This document shows, piece after piece, positions 8,256-17,080 of a stretch of 43,157 nucleotides of DNA (positions are counted from its first letter, which is position 1; every line of letters starts with the position of its first letter). The notes beneath the pieces are model-generated. The model was not told the DNA's origin. It did not search any database and saw only the letters and a list, made by a program, of their open reading frames with translations. A program made the translations under genes and the position numbers. The DNA lies in NCBI GenBank assembly GCA_011523365.1, contig WTGY01000003.1, positions 1 to 43,157 of the forward strand. The letters are read 5' to 3'. Origin of the DNA: Caldilineaceae bacterium (GTDB taxonomy: Bacteria > Chloroflexota > Anaerolineae > Caldilineales > Caldilineaceae).

Positions 8256-9191
8256 ATGACCAAACGTACAGAGATATTGGAACGACCTTCCTCACAGCGC
8301 GAGCAACCTTCTGTCAGCGACGACGTCGCGTTGACGCGCCGACAGGGCCTGTTTCAGTCTCGCGCCTGGAAGGACTATCTGCGCAATCGTTTCGGCGTCC
8401 TCGGCGCGATCATGATCGGCGCGCTGTTGCTCGTCACGCTGGCTGCGCCTCTGGTGACGAGCTATGAGCCTTCCGCAACCGACGCGTACAACCTGGTCAA
8501 ACCGCCGAGCAGCGAACACTGGCTGGGTACGGACGCGATCGGCAGAGACATGTGGTCCCGCGTCGTCTATGGCGGGCGCATTTCCCTGCTGGTCGGTGCG
8601 CTGGGGGTGATGCTGCAGACGGTCATCGGCACGATCATGGGCGCCATATCGGGCTTCTTCGGCGGTTGGGTGGATAACTTGATCCAGCGGCTAGTCGAGG
8701 TGATGCAGGTATTTCCCGATTTCATGATGCTCCTGATCATGGTATCCTTGCTGGGACCCAGCCTGGTCAATCTGTTTATTGCCATTGCACTCCTGAATTG
8801 GCACGGAGTGTGCCGCTTGATTCGAGGCCAGATCTTGACAGTGCGGGAAGAGGACTACATCCTGGCTGCCCGATCCATCGGGGTAGACAACCGTCGCATT
8901 ATCTTCCGGCACATCCTGCCGAATCTGTCCGGCATCATCCTGGTCAGCATGGTGACCAGCATCGGCGGCTTCATCCTGCTCGAAGCCAGCCTCAGCTTTG
9001 TCGGCCTGGGTGTGCAGCCACCGACGCCAAGCTGGGGAAACCTGATCTTTCAGGCCAATAACCTGGTCGTTCTGCAGATCCGTCCCTGGCTTTGGATACC
9101 GCCGGGCCTTGCCGTGATCCTTTGTGTGCTTGGCTTCAACTTCGTTGGCGACGCGCTGCGTGATGTCTTCGATCCCCATCGACAGCAATAG
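8256..9191 (+). CDS. ABC transporter permease, DppC/OppC type
   Basis: A 311-residue inner-membrane permease. A cytoplasmic N-terminus of about 50 residues precedes the first helix (GAIMIGALLLVTLAAPLV). The family hallmark HWLGTDAIGRDMWSRVVYGGRISL follows, then the EAA-type loop (EEDYILAARSIGVDNRRIIFRHILPN). The C-terminus has the usual PTPSWGNLI block, FVGDALRDVFDP end. The gap of 156 bases from dppB-like gene is longer than usual and holds a short repeat. Start at ATG 8256; ribosome site weak. The ATPase subunits normally encoded next (DppD/DppF type) are absent; a PHP gene follows instead. Confidence 0.92.
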   Translation: MTKRTEILERPSSQREQPSVSDDVALTRRQGLFQSRAWKDYLRNRFGVLGAIMIGALLLVTLAAPLVTSYEPSATDAYNLVKPPSSEHWLGTDAIGRDMWSRVVYGGRISLLVGALGVMLQTVIGTIMGAISGFFGGWVDNLIQRLVEVMQVFPDFMMLLIMVSLLGPSLVNLFIAIALLNWHGVCRLIRGQILTVREEDYILAARSIGVDNRRIIFRHILPNLSGIILVSMVTSIGGFILLEASLSFVGLGVQPPTPSWGNLIFQANNLVVLQIRPWLWIPPGLAVILCVLGFNFVGDALRDVFDPHRQQ

Positions 9192-9405
9192 TCTCGCCCG
9201 TTTGCCCGCTGATCTCTTGTAAGGTTACCTGGACCCGCACATCCGCTACGACTGCGCACCGCAACGGAAGGATTTCCTATATTGAGCGTGCCCCCAAGTC
9301 GTATCCGAGCCCAGGTGGACGCAGGCAACCTCTCAGCGAACTCTCTGTCATCGACGGGCTCAACACAATTCCAGTAGAATCACAGCAGGTAAGGAGATTA
9401 ACCTC

Positions 9406-10233
9406 GTGAGAAGAGCAGATCTGCACGTCCATACTCATGCGTCCTCCGACGCATCGTTTGACCCGGAGGAGGTCTTCAGCATTGCCATGGCGCGCGGACT
9501 GACGGCCGTGACCTTCAGCGACCACGACACCATCGATAGCATTGCGGAAGGCCAACGACTCTCGACCATATACGACGTGACCTTTTTGCCCGGCATCGAG
9601 ATCACAAGTTCGTGGCGCGGGATACCGGCCCACGTTTTGGGCTTTTTCCGCGATGGTCCGCTTCCTTCTCTGGAAGGTTTTCTGGCCGATGAAATCTGGT
9701 CGGTGAGAAGAAGGTACAGTGTCGCCTTGCTGGAATATTTGCAGGGGAAAGGCACAAAGGTGACCATCGCTGAATACGACGCCGAGGTGAAGGCTCAGGA
9801 ACATTCCGAGTCGACAGCATTATATAGGCTGCTGCTGAAAAAAGGCGTTGTGTCGAATCAAAAAGAGTTCATGGCCTTGCGGGAGGAGTCCGGCGTCCGG
9901 GTTCTCCACCCACCGGTACCGGAGGTAATTCCGGCTATTCACGAGGCCGGCGGCATTGCCGTGGTAGCTCATCCCGGCCACGACACGGGCGTCGTTTTCA
10001 CGTTCGACGAAGAGAATATCGCTGCCCTGGCTGACGAAGGACTCGACGGTGTCGAGGTGTTCCATCCCGCGCACACCAAGGCCCAAGAGGACGACTATGT
10101 ACGGATATCAGATCGCCTCGGACTGGTCAAGACCGGTGGTTCGGACATGCATATACCGCGCCCGGAGCCCCAAAAAATGGTCGGCGGCACGTATTGTGAT
10201 TGGGATGGGGTGCTACAGTACCTGGAAGGCTAG
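9406..10233 (+). CDS. PHP-domain metal-dependent phosphoesterase
   Basis: A 275-residue soluble enzyme of the polymerase-and-histidinol-phosphatase superfamily. The metal-binding residues are visible: H7 and H9 (DLHVHTH), D39-H40-D41 (SDHDT), E65 (LPGIEI), H76, H189 (VVAHPGHD), H220 and D247/H249 (GGSDMH). The inserted helical domain lies at about 95-165. This is the layout of stand-alone 3',5'-nucleoside bisphosphate phosphatases and related phosphoesterases. The start is a GTG with AAGGAG 9 bases upstream. It follows the peptide-type permeases in the same direction after 214 bases, so co-transcription is possible but not certain. Its substrate is unknown. Confidence 0.88.
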   Translation: MRRADLHVHTHASSDASFDPEEVFSIAMARGLTAVTFSDHDTIDSIAEGQRLSTIYDVTFLPGIEITSSWRGIPAHVLGFFRDGPLPSLEGFLADEIWSVRRRYSVALLEYLQGKGTKVTIAEYDAEVKAQEHSESTALYRLLLKKGVVSNQKEFMALREESGVRVLHPPVPEVIPAIHEAGGIAVVAHPGHDTGVVFTFDEENIAALADEGLDGVEVFHPAHTKAQEDDYVRISDRLGLVKTGGSDMHIPRPEPQKMVGGTYCDWDGVLQYLEG

Positions 10234-10249
10234 ACCCTTGTGAAGGGTC
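10233..10249 (+). terminator. Short hairpin at the PHP gene stop codon
   Basis: GACCCTT and AAGGGTC form a perfect 7-base stem with a 3-base loop, starting at the last base of the stop codon. No T-tract follows, so it is at best a weak or Rho-assisted terminator, or a message-stabilising hairpin. Confidence 0.4.
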
Positions 10250-10349
10250 AGAGGCAGTTCTCAGCACGCGCAGGGGCGCGAAGAACAGCTTTCTTTGTTC
10301 CAGGGAGGGCCACAAAGGGACACGAAGGGCACACAAGGGAGGCAACAAC

Positions 10350-10378
10350 CAGGGCACCCACAAGGGGTGCCCCTACGG
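10350..10378. repeat. Hairpin repeat B, copy 1
   Basis: GGGCACCC (10352-10359), ACAAG loop, GGGTGCCC (10365-10372), then CTAC. The copy at 38284-38310 keeps the loop and flanks but swaps the stem to GGGCAGGC/GCCTGCCC. It lies between convergent genes. Confidence 0.7.
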
Positions 10379-10409
10379 TTGGGATGGCTGGTTGAAACGT
10401 CAACGAGCC

Positions 10410-11258
10410 TTAGTTATTATAAGCATCCACGAAACCCCATTCCTCCAACCGACTAATCCAGCGCGCACGCCTGGGGTTATTTTCAGGATTTTCCAGCCAC
10501 CAGGGATGATATTGCAACCCCACCGTTCCCAAGTTCTTCTTGAGTTCAGGAATGTATTCCACCACTTTGCGCATCGACTCTACCGCTTCGGGTGTCCTTG
10601 GGGCACCATAGAAATTAAAGGTGCAGGTGCGGCGGTCTCTATAGCCGCCAAAGGCAGCATGCCAGGTCAACTGGTTGAAGATAATGACATCACCCGGATT
10701 CGAATTAAATACATAGCAGGGAATATCTTCACCGCTCAGACCAGACTCTTCTAAGAACCGGGCCTTTACAGGGCCAAACGTACTGCGCAGTCCAATGCTA
10801 TGAAGTTCTTCATGTAATGGATTTTTGTGCGACCCGGGAATGAGACGCAATGCGCCGCGGTCAGCGGTTGTCGGCTGCAGATACATGACGTTCTTGATTG
10901 CCACCAGATGAGGATCGCTCCAATCCGGATGCCATTCGGTATTATTCTCATAGCTGTTGGCGTTAGAATGGACGGGAACGGAATCTTCATCGATCAGCTG
11001 TTCCGCGGGCAGATAAATACGCGGGTCCTCAAGCAAGCTGGCAATAAAGGGGGTTTCCGGGGTCCGGTTACCCCAGTTGTTGAAAATACGTTTCTCTTCA
11101 GGACCGGTTTCCTCCAGAATGGATGCGAGGCGACGATCGAACTCTTCGTTAATCTTATTCATCTCCTCGGGACTGAACAGATTTCTCCGGACCAGGAAGC
11201 CGAAAACTTCAAAAAGCTGGATCTGCTCTTCGGTAAGGCTATAGTCTTCCTGCGTCAT
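10410..11258 (-). CDS. Phytanoyl-CoA dioxygenase (PhyH) family protein
   Basis: A 282-residue Fe(II)/2-oxoglutarate-dependent oxygenase of the PhyH family. The iron-binding facial triad is H110-x-D112 (EWHPDW) and H200 (LTWHAAF); R210 is placed to bind 2-oxoglutarate. Start at ATG 11258 with GAGGAA upstream. Bacterial members hydroxylate varied small molecules, so a fatty acyl-CoA substrate should not be assumed. It is convergent with the PHP gene and divergent from the NagA remnant. Composition is slightly AT-richer than the neighbouring hydrolases. A second, distant PhyH gene is at 20518-21402. Confidence 0.9.
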   Translation of the reverse strand: MTQEDYSLTEEQIQLFEVFGFLVRRNLFSPEEMNKINEEFDRRLASILEETGPEEKRIFNNWGNRTPETPFIASLLEDPRIYLPAEQLIDEDSVPVHSNANSYENNTEWHPDWSDPHLVAIKNVMYLQPTTADRGALRLIPGSHKNPLHEELHSIGLRSTFGPVKARFLEESGLSGEDIPCYVFNSNPGDVIIFNQLTWHAAFGGYRDRRTCTFNFYGAPRTPEAVESMRKVVEYIPELKKNLGTVGLQYHPWWLENPENNPRRARWISRLEEWGFVDAYNN

Positions 11259-11439
11259 AATATTTCCTCAGCTTACCTCAATCAGAAATCCGGTGTAAGT
11301 CGGCTCGGCAGGCTTTTGCTCTGCCGAATTCTGCTGCAATCTCTCAGCCACAAGGAGGTATTATAGTCCAGAATGCTTTTGGCACAACTGCCTGGGTTTG
11401 ATATTTCCGGGTGAACGGATAGTGTCGTACTTTGTCAAC

Positions 11440-11725
11440 AAATCGGGGCGTTTACGACGGCGTTGGCATGCTGCTTGACCGGACCGCGTTTGCGAGTAGC
11501 ACCACAATGCTGAACCAGATGATACCTATTCTGATGGACACCGTCGGTATTCCACTGGTAGAGGCCATTCGTATGGCAAGCCTGACGCCAGCCCGCGTTA
11601 TGGGCGTGGATGACCGCAAGGGCAGCTTGGCAGCGGGCAAGGACGCCGATATAGCGATCTTTGAGGATGACTCTAGTGCCTGGCGTACTATGATCCGCGG
11701 ACAGTGGGCGTACGCAGCCACTTAA
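11440..11725 (+). pseudogene. C-terminal remnant of a NagA-type amidohydrolase
   Basis: The frame gives about 90 residues that match the end of N-acetylglucosamine-6-phosphate deacetylases: an AFASS-T segment, the helix IPLVEAIRMASLTPARVMGV and the closing GSLAAGKDADIAIF block. The catalytic metal-binding barrel (about 300 residues) is missing. An in-frame stop at 11420-11422 lies just upstream; a TTG at 11432 is the only start-like codon and has no ribosome site. It is therefore a deletion remnant, not a working deacetylase. It lies 60 bases before the GH67-like gene. Confidence 0.8.
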
Positions 11726-11785
11726 TACAACCCTACCGGTTGACCACTTGAGTTGAAGCGAGAATCGTAGGAGGTAAACACAGAC

Positions 11786-13837
11786 ATGCAGATGCCAGTG
11801 ATCGATGCGATCAGAATCCCGCGCGATGCCAGTCCACGCGTTCGGACCGCCGCCGACGAGTTGGCACGCTGGATCGAAAAGCTGGGTGGCATAAGGCCGA
11901 CCATCGGGACTCATTCCGAACAAGGAAATGTCACGGCCTGGTTGGACACCGCCGGGACCGACTTGAAGCCAGAGCACTATCGCATCGAGGTGAACGACGG
12001 CGCCGACTTGCGCATCACCGGCGGCGATGGGCGGGGCGTTCTGTATGGCGTGCAGGAGTGCATCGACCGCGCCCGGCGCAACCAGACCATCACAGCGCTG
12101 ACCGATGGCCCTCATTTCCCGGTGCGCGCGCTGCGGATGTGGGAAACGCCTTCGAACAAGGTCTGGTGTCTACCTTTCAGAAGCATCCTGGACTACGAAA
12201 AGATGCTGCGCCCGGAAGAGTGCCCGGAGTACCTGGACCTCGCCCGGCGGCTGCTGGCAATGCGCGTCAACAACCTCGGCCTGTTCGCTCAGTACGCGGC
12301 CAGGGGCTCACAGTTCGAACGCTGGCTTTCCCACGCCGAGCCGGTCGAGCAGTTCGCCCGTTTTATGGACCGCTTCGGCGTAACGGTCGGTCTGTCCCTC
12401 CACTATGCCGAGCCGGACGAAAACGGGAACTATGAAGACGTCTGTCCCTTTTCCGATGCCGTCCGCGCGCAGTGGCACGATTTCGCCGCCCGTCTGGCCG
12501 ACACCATGCCGTCGGTCCGCAATGCCATCGTCTGGGGCGCCGGCGAGAACGCGCCAGGCCCGCACGAGGACGACTGCGAGCGCTGTCGCGCGCTGCCGGT
12601 TCGCGAGCGCGTTCTGGCCGGCATGCGTCTAGTCAGCGAGGCGCTGGCCACCATCGGCGGAGAGCTGCTCTGGCCTGCGGTCACCGACCAGGCCGCCTAC
12701 GCCAAATCCGAAACAGAGCTGTTCGGGGACTGGGGGGATGAGCTTCCAGCGAATGTGCGCATCGCGCCCTGCCACCTGTACTGGGACTTTCGTCCGCCCT
12801 ATCCGCCGCACCCGATCTGGCGCCACATCGGCAACCGACCGGGCGAGCGGTCCCCTTACGTGTTCGAGCTTGCGCTGGTGGGCGATACGGCCGGGCTGAA
12901 CTTCCTGCCTTGCTCCATGGCCCACCGCTGGCAGGAAGAGTTCCTCAAGGCAGCCGACAAAAACTGTGACGGGTTTGACGCCAATCTGGGGATCCATCCC
13001 GAACACATAGACCATCCGCTCAACCTCTCCAACTGGTACGCCTACGGCAAGCTGTGCTGGAACCCCTACCTCGATCCAGACGACATCCTGTCCGAGTGGC
13101 TGACGATGGAGTACGGCACGGAGTCGCGCGCGTTCCTTCCCGGCCTGCGCGAGACCTATCCCGCCACCATCGGCGCTCTTTTCAGCCGCAGCGGCTTGAC
13201 CCAGTGTCACAGTTACGTAGCGCGCTACAGCTACCTGGACACTCGCCTCAACGGTCCGTGGCGAATCTGGACCGACTACCTGCATCCGGGCATGGATCGC
13301 GTGGGCGAAGACGTCCTCGGGCTGGCGTTGCCTCTCGACGCCTATCCCGAGGAGGAGGGCGAAGCGCTGCGCAACGATCCGCGCTACCAGCTTATCTTCA
13401 ACCGCGTGCCGCTGACCGCCGCCTATGCCGACGAGCTGATGGCCGAGAAGAGGCCGTCCATCGCTCACATGGAAAACGTGCTGACGGCGTGGCGGCAGCT
13501 GGATGGCAAGATTGACCCGACTTCCTTCGCTCACGTCGCCGGGCTGCTTGAAGCCAACGTGAACGACGTGCGCATCTTTGTGGACTGTTTCGAACTGTAC
13601 CTGGACTACAAACTGGGGCGGCTGCAGGCGGAGAAGATCGAGGCAATGCGCGCCCGCTATGCCGACGTTCCGAAGGGCGAGGCCACGGCCGGATCGCCGT
13701 ATGACGGCTGGTTCTGGGACCACTTTGGCTGGCAGGGCACCTATCTGGAGTTCCTGGACGATTTGGACAAGCTGCTGCGGGGTGAAACGCTCGGCCCGTT
13801 CCTCGCCGCCGGCGCGACGGAGGTCCAGATGGAGTGA
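11786..13837 (+). CDS. GH67-like alpha-glucuronidase family protein
   Basis: A 683-residue protein with GH67 architecture. The N-terminal alpha/beta domain (about 1-110) ends in GVLYGVQECIDRA, as in hexosaminidase-like GH N-domains. A TIM barrel follows. Residues 248-257 (WGAGENAPGP) align by eye with the GH67 segment KANSEGQPGP, placing the general acid at E254. The block LSNWYAYGKLCWNPYLDPDDILSEWLTMEYG (about residues 413-443) matches the GH67 C-terminal domain. GH67 enzymes remove (4-O-methyl)glucuronic acid from xylo-oligosaccharides. No signal peptide is seen, which fits action on imported oligosaccharides. AGGAGG lies 11 bases before the ATG. It leads a probable operon with the GH127 and dehydrogenase genes. 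Similarity to characterised enzymes is distant. Confidence 0.75.
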   Translation: MQMPVIDAIRIPRDASPRVRTAADELARWIEKLGGIRPTIGTHSEQGNVTAWLDTAGTDLKPEHYRIEVNDGADLRITGGDGRGVLYGVQECIDRARRNQTITALTDGPHFPVRALRMWETPSNKVWCLPFRSILDYEKMLRPEECPEYLDLARRLLAMRVNNLGLFAQYAARGSQFERWLSHAEPVEQFARFMDRFGVTVGLSLHYAEPDENGNYEDVCPFSDAVRAQWHDFAARLADTMPSVRNAIVWGAGENAPGPHEDDCERCRALPVRERVLAGMRLVSEALATIGGELLWPAVTDQAAYAKSETELFGDWGDELPANVRIAPCHLYWDFRPPYPPHPIWRHIGNRPGERSPYVFELALVGDTAGLNFLPCSMAHRWQEEFLKAADKNCDGFDANLGIHPEHIDHPLNLSNWYAYGKLCWNPYLDPDDILSEWLTMEYGTESRAFLPGLRETYPATIGALFSRSGLTQCHSYVARYSYLDTRLNGPWRIWTDYLHPGMDRVGEDVLGLALPLDAYPEEEGEALRNDPRYQLIFNRVPLTAAYADELMAEKRPSIAHMENVLTAWRQLDGKIDPTSFAHVAGLLEANVNDVRIFVDCFELYLDYKLGRLQAEKIEAMRARYADVPKGEATAGSPYDGWFWDHFGWQGTYLEFLDDLDKLLRGETLGPFLAAGATEVQME

Positions 13838-13920
13838 GGTTCCAAATTGCGTATCGCGTCGGGGCGGGCGAGGCGTCCGCGTGCTGACAGGATGCGCACG
13901 TTCCCAGGGAGGAGGTTTGC

Positions 13921-15864
13921 ATGACCAACAGTCGACACATCCCACATTGGCAGGAGGCCGGCGTAGTGTCCACCGTCGCCAGCCCTTTTGCCCCCCTCAA
14001 ACCTGTCCCGGTGCAGGCCGTTACCATGCGCGATGGGTTCTGGAAAACGCGCATGCATGCCAACCGGACGAATGGCATCCCGTCGTTCCTGGCCTGGCTG
14101 GACGTAGACGACCAGACCGCGCCGTTCAGGGCCTACGCGGCGGGCGACAAGGTGGGAATCGCGGCCGGCCTGGAAACGCTCAAGGTCAATCCCACCGGAA
14201 TGAACCGCACGCGCAACGGCCATTCCTGGCGCGCGAACTTCCATAAGTGGCTGGAAGCTTGCGCGTATGTCGTGCAGTCCGGGGACGATCCCGACACACG
14301 CGCCTTGCTCGACCTGTTTGTGACCGGCGTTGCCAATGCGCATAAGGACAACGCATTCTGGGCTATCTACTATGGCGACAGTTTCGAGAGATCGTACGGA
14401 CTAGGCAACCCGGGACATATGATCCAGGCTGCCATTGCACACCACCGCGCTACTGGATCGACCGAATTTCTGGCGTGCGCGCAGCATGTTGCCGACGCAA
14501 TCTGCCAACAGTTTCAAGGGGAGAACTTTGCCGGGCACAGCGTCATCGAAATGGCGTTGGTCGAACTCTACCGTACCACGGGCAATGAGAGATATCTCGC
14601 CGGCGCCAGACATTTCCTCACCCCACTGCTGAGACAGCCCCCGATCATCGGTTCCGATTTCCTCGGCTACTTGAGCCGGCACGTTGTGCGTCAGACATAC
14701 CTCATGTGCGGCGGCGCCGACTATTATGCAGAGACAGGCGACCAGGAATTCATGGACAAGCTCACTGCCATCTGGCGTGACATGACAACCGGCAAGCTGC
14801 ATCTCACCGGCCAGTTGGCCGTGGACTCTGAGAACTGCGAGCTGACATGCAAGGAGGCCTTCGAACTGCATGCGGGCGTCTTCCGGTTCCTGCTGGGCAC
14901 AGGTTTGGAGACATGCGAAGCAATCGGAAACGCGACTTGGAACTGGCGCATGCTGACCGTGACGGGCGATGCCTGTTACGCCGACCTGATGGAGAGGACG
15001 CTGTACAACGGCTTCCTGGTGCACGTATCTGCCGACGGCGGAAAGTTCCATTATATGTGTCCCCTCTCGTCAGACGGCAACCACTGGCAGCGTACCCCCT
15101 GGTCATCAGCCTCCACCAGTTGCTGCTCACCCAACGCGCTGCGCACGATCGCGTCATTGCCAGGATATATGTTCAGCACTTCACAGGATGGCGTATGGAT
15201 CCACCTGTATGACAGTTGCACGATGGACTGGCGCCTGGCTGACGGGACCGAACTATGCCTTGCTCAGGACGCGTTCTTTCCATGGGACGGTAAAGTAAGC
15301 ATCACTCTCGATCCCGAACGGCTCTCCACTTTTGATCTGAACCTGAGAATACCTGAATGGTGCCGCAACCCAACTGTGCAGGTGAATGGACGACCTGTCG
15401 AAGGCGACATCGCGCCCGGATCCTACTGCCGCATCACCAGAGAATGGCGCAAAGGTGACAGTGTCACTCTGCACCTGCCGATGCATGTTGTTGCCGTGAC
15501 TGCCGACCCGCGTGCCCGCTACTATGAGGGCAAGGTTGCGCTGTGTCGCGGACCCCTTGTGTATTGCATCGAAAGTACCGACAATCCCGCCATTGATATG
15601 TGGGGCCCGTACGTTGCGTTGCCGCCGGGGAACGGGAGGGATGACAGCCTCGAGCTTTTGGGGCACTACCGGCAGTCAGCGTTGCTGAACGAATTCGGGG
15701 CAGATTTCAGGCAGGACCTTCTCGGTGGGGTTGTTGCTCTACAAGGAGACGGCGGCTCGTACGACCAACCGGACGCCGGCCTGACCTTCATTCCCTACTA
15801 TGCATGGGCAAATCGTGACAGCAGATCGTCGATGCGTACATGGATGGATGGCAAAACAGAATGA
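13921..15864 (+). CDS. GH127-family glycoside hydrolase (beta-L-arabinofuranosidase-like)
   Basis: A 647-residue protein of the DUF1680/GH127 family. An alpha/alpha-barrel is followed by beta-sandwich domains. The zinc/nucleophile residues of the family are visible as E330-T-C332 and C401-C402 (SCCSPN); the nucleophile should be one of the paired cysteines. The segment GDACYADLMERTLYNGFL is also typical. Start at ATG 13921 with GGGAGGAGG 5 bases upstream. It follows the GH67-like gene after 83 bases and its stop overlaps the start of the dehydrogenase gene. No signal peptide is evident. Family members cleave beta-L-arabinofuranosides or related sugars; the exact specificity is not determined. 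Confidence 0.88.
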   Translation: MTNSRHIPHWQEAGVVSTVASPFAPLKPVPVQAVTMRDGFWKTRMHANRTNGIPSFLAWLDVDDQTAPFRAYAAGDKVGIAAGLETLKVNPTGMNRTRNGHSWRANFHKWLEACAYVVQSGDDPDTRALLDLFVTGVANAHKDNAFWAIYYGDSFERSYGLGNPGHMIQAAIAHHRATGSTEFLACAQHVADAICQQFQGENFAGHSVIEMALVELYRTTGNERYLAGARHFLTPLLRQPPIIGSDFLGYLSRHVVRQTYLMCGGADYYAETGDQEFMDKLTAIWRDMTTGKLHLTGQLAVDSENCELTCKEAFELHAGVFRFLLGTGLETCEAIGNATWNWRMLTVTGDACYADLMERTLYNGFLVHVSADGGKFHYMCPLSSDGNHWQRTPWSSASTSCCSPNALRTIASLPGYMFSTSQDGVWIHLYDSCTMDWRLADGTELCLAQDAFFPWDGKVSITLDPERLSTFDLNLRIPEWCRNPTVQVNGRPVEGDIAPGSYCRITREWRKGDSVTLHLPMHVVAVTADPRARYYEGKVALCRGPLVYCIESTDNPAIDMWGPYVALPPGNGRDDSLELLGHYRQSALLNEFGADFRQDLLGGVVALQGDGGSYDQPDAGLTFIPYYAWANRDSRSSMRTWMDGKTE

Positions 15865-16922
15865 GGAACGAAGCGAAGGCGACCGGACAGCAGCTCAAGA
15901 GGAAGAACAGGACGCGAGCCAGACGCCTGGTCTGTAAGGCGATTCGCCAGATTGAATGGGAATCCTTCGAAATCCCAGAGGTGCCTGCCCCGCATGAGGT
16001 TGTCGTCAAGTCGGCCTGCTCCCTCATCAGCGCGGGCACAGAGCTCGCGATGTACAGCGGTTCACACATCGGCTTCTCAGGGCCGGACCCGCCGCAGTTC
16101 CCAATCGATATGGGCTACGCCCTGGCAGGCGCCGTGCAGGCGGTCGGCCGCGAGGTGACAGAATGGGCAGAAGGCGACCGTGTGGTGGTCTACGCATCGC
16201 ATGGCGACTGGGCCCTGTGTGATGTACGTACAACCCAGATGTGGCGTTTGCCGCCGGACGTTACGCTGGAGCAGGGCGCACTGGCTGTGATGGGTGGTAT
16301 CAGCGCGGTGGGCGTGCGTCAGGGGAAAGTCGCACTGGGGGAAACGGTGGTTGTCTTGGGTCTGGGGCTGGTTGGCCAGTTTGCGGCACAACTGTCTCGC
16401 CTGTCCGGCGCGCGGCCCGTGATCGGGGTTGACCTCCTCCCCAATCGCGTGCGGATCGCAGGCGCCAGTGGTGTCCATGCTCTCAATCCGGAGCAGTCGG
16501 ACGTCCGGCAGACAGTGGACGATATCACCGGTGGACATATGGCGGAGGTCGTGATCGAAGCGACCGGCAATCCCCATGTCGTACAGCAGGCCTTGGACCT
16601 GGCAGGCGACGGCGGGCGCGTGGTGCTGCTGGGCAGTCCCCGCGGCACAGCCGAAATCGATCTCTACAGGGCTGTTCACCACAAAGGCGTCTCACTGATC
16701 GGCGCGCATGCTCGCGTATCCGGGCATCCCTACACGACGCAAGATCCGTGGACCCGGGAGCGCAACCTTGATCTGGTATTGCAACTGTTCGCGGACGGCT
16801 CGCTGCAGAGCGAGGGGCTGATCAGCCACCGCATTCAGCCAGACGACGTTGGAGAGACATACGAGATGCTGGTTGAGCGCCCGAACAGTTTCCTCGGCGT
16901 GTTGATCGAGTGGGAGGCCTGA
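15861..16922 (+). CDS. Zinc-type (MDR) alcohol/polyol dehydrogenase family protein
   Basis: A 353-residue medium-chain dehydrogenase. The GroES-like domain has the SLISAGTEL and PIDMGYALAG blocks found in a subgroup lacking the usual catalytic-zinc cysteine. The Rossmann domain starts at VVVLGLGLVGQFAAQL with an acidic D in VIGVDLLPNR. The ATG at 15861 overlaps the GH127 stop as ATGA, indicating translational coupling; an ATG at 15840 would add 7 residues. The final codons GAG GCC TGA lie on sequence that in another frame encodes a permease tail (see 16916-16945), so the extreme C-terminus may have been redefined by a deletion. It probably oxidises a sugar released by the upstream hydrolases. 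Confidence 0.85.
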   Translation: MRNEAKATGQQLKRKNRTRARRLVCKAIRQIEWESFEIPEVPAPHEVVVKSACSLISAGTELAMYSGSHIGFSGPDPPQFPIDMGYALAGAVQAVGREVTEWAEGDRVVVYASHGDWALCDVRTTQMWRLPPDVTLEQGALAVMGGISAVGVRQGKVALGETVVVLGLGLVGQFAAQLSRLSGARPVIGVDLLPNRVRIAGASGVHALNPEQSDVRQTVDDITGGHMAEVVIEATGNPHVVQQALDLAGDGGRVVLLGSPRGTAEIDLYRAVHHKGVSLIGAHARVSGHPYTTQDPWTRERNLDLVLQLFADGSLQSEGLISHRIQPDDVGETYEMLVERPNSFLGVLIEWEA

Positions 16923-16945
16923 CACAGGGCGGCATCAAGCTGTAG
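16916..16945 (+). pseudogene. Permease 3'-end fragment fused to the dehydrogenase end
   Basis: Ten codons read G-L-T-Q-G-G-I-K-L-stop, the same as the end of the permease remnant at 2074-2103; 24 consecutive bases are identical and similarity continues weakly past the stop. No other part of a permease precedes it. It overlaps the last codons of the dehydrogenase gene in another frame. Confidence 0.75.
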
Positions 16946-17080
16946 GCCGCAATCAGGCTGTGCTGGACCGGGCCGAATAGATGCTCGGGGCTGCATCCGC
17001 TGACGACTATGAGAGTAATCTGATTGGGGTTAAGCCTGGCGCAGCGATGGTTTTGAGTGAGGACGTCGCGCCGGCATCCA

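Noticed and set aside
12629..13945. A 438-codon open frame on the minus strand
   Set aside because: Antisense to the GH67-like gene, with no recognisable domain.
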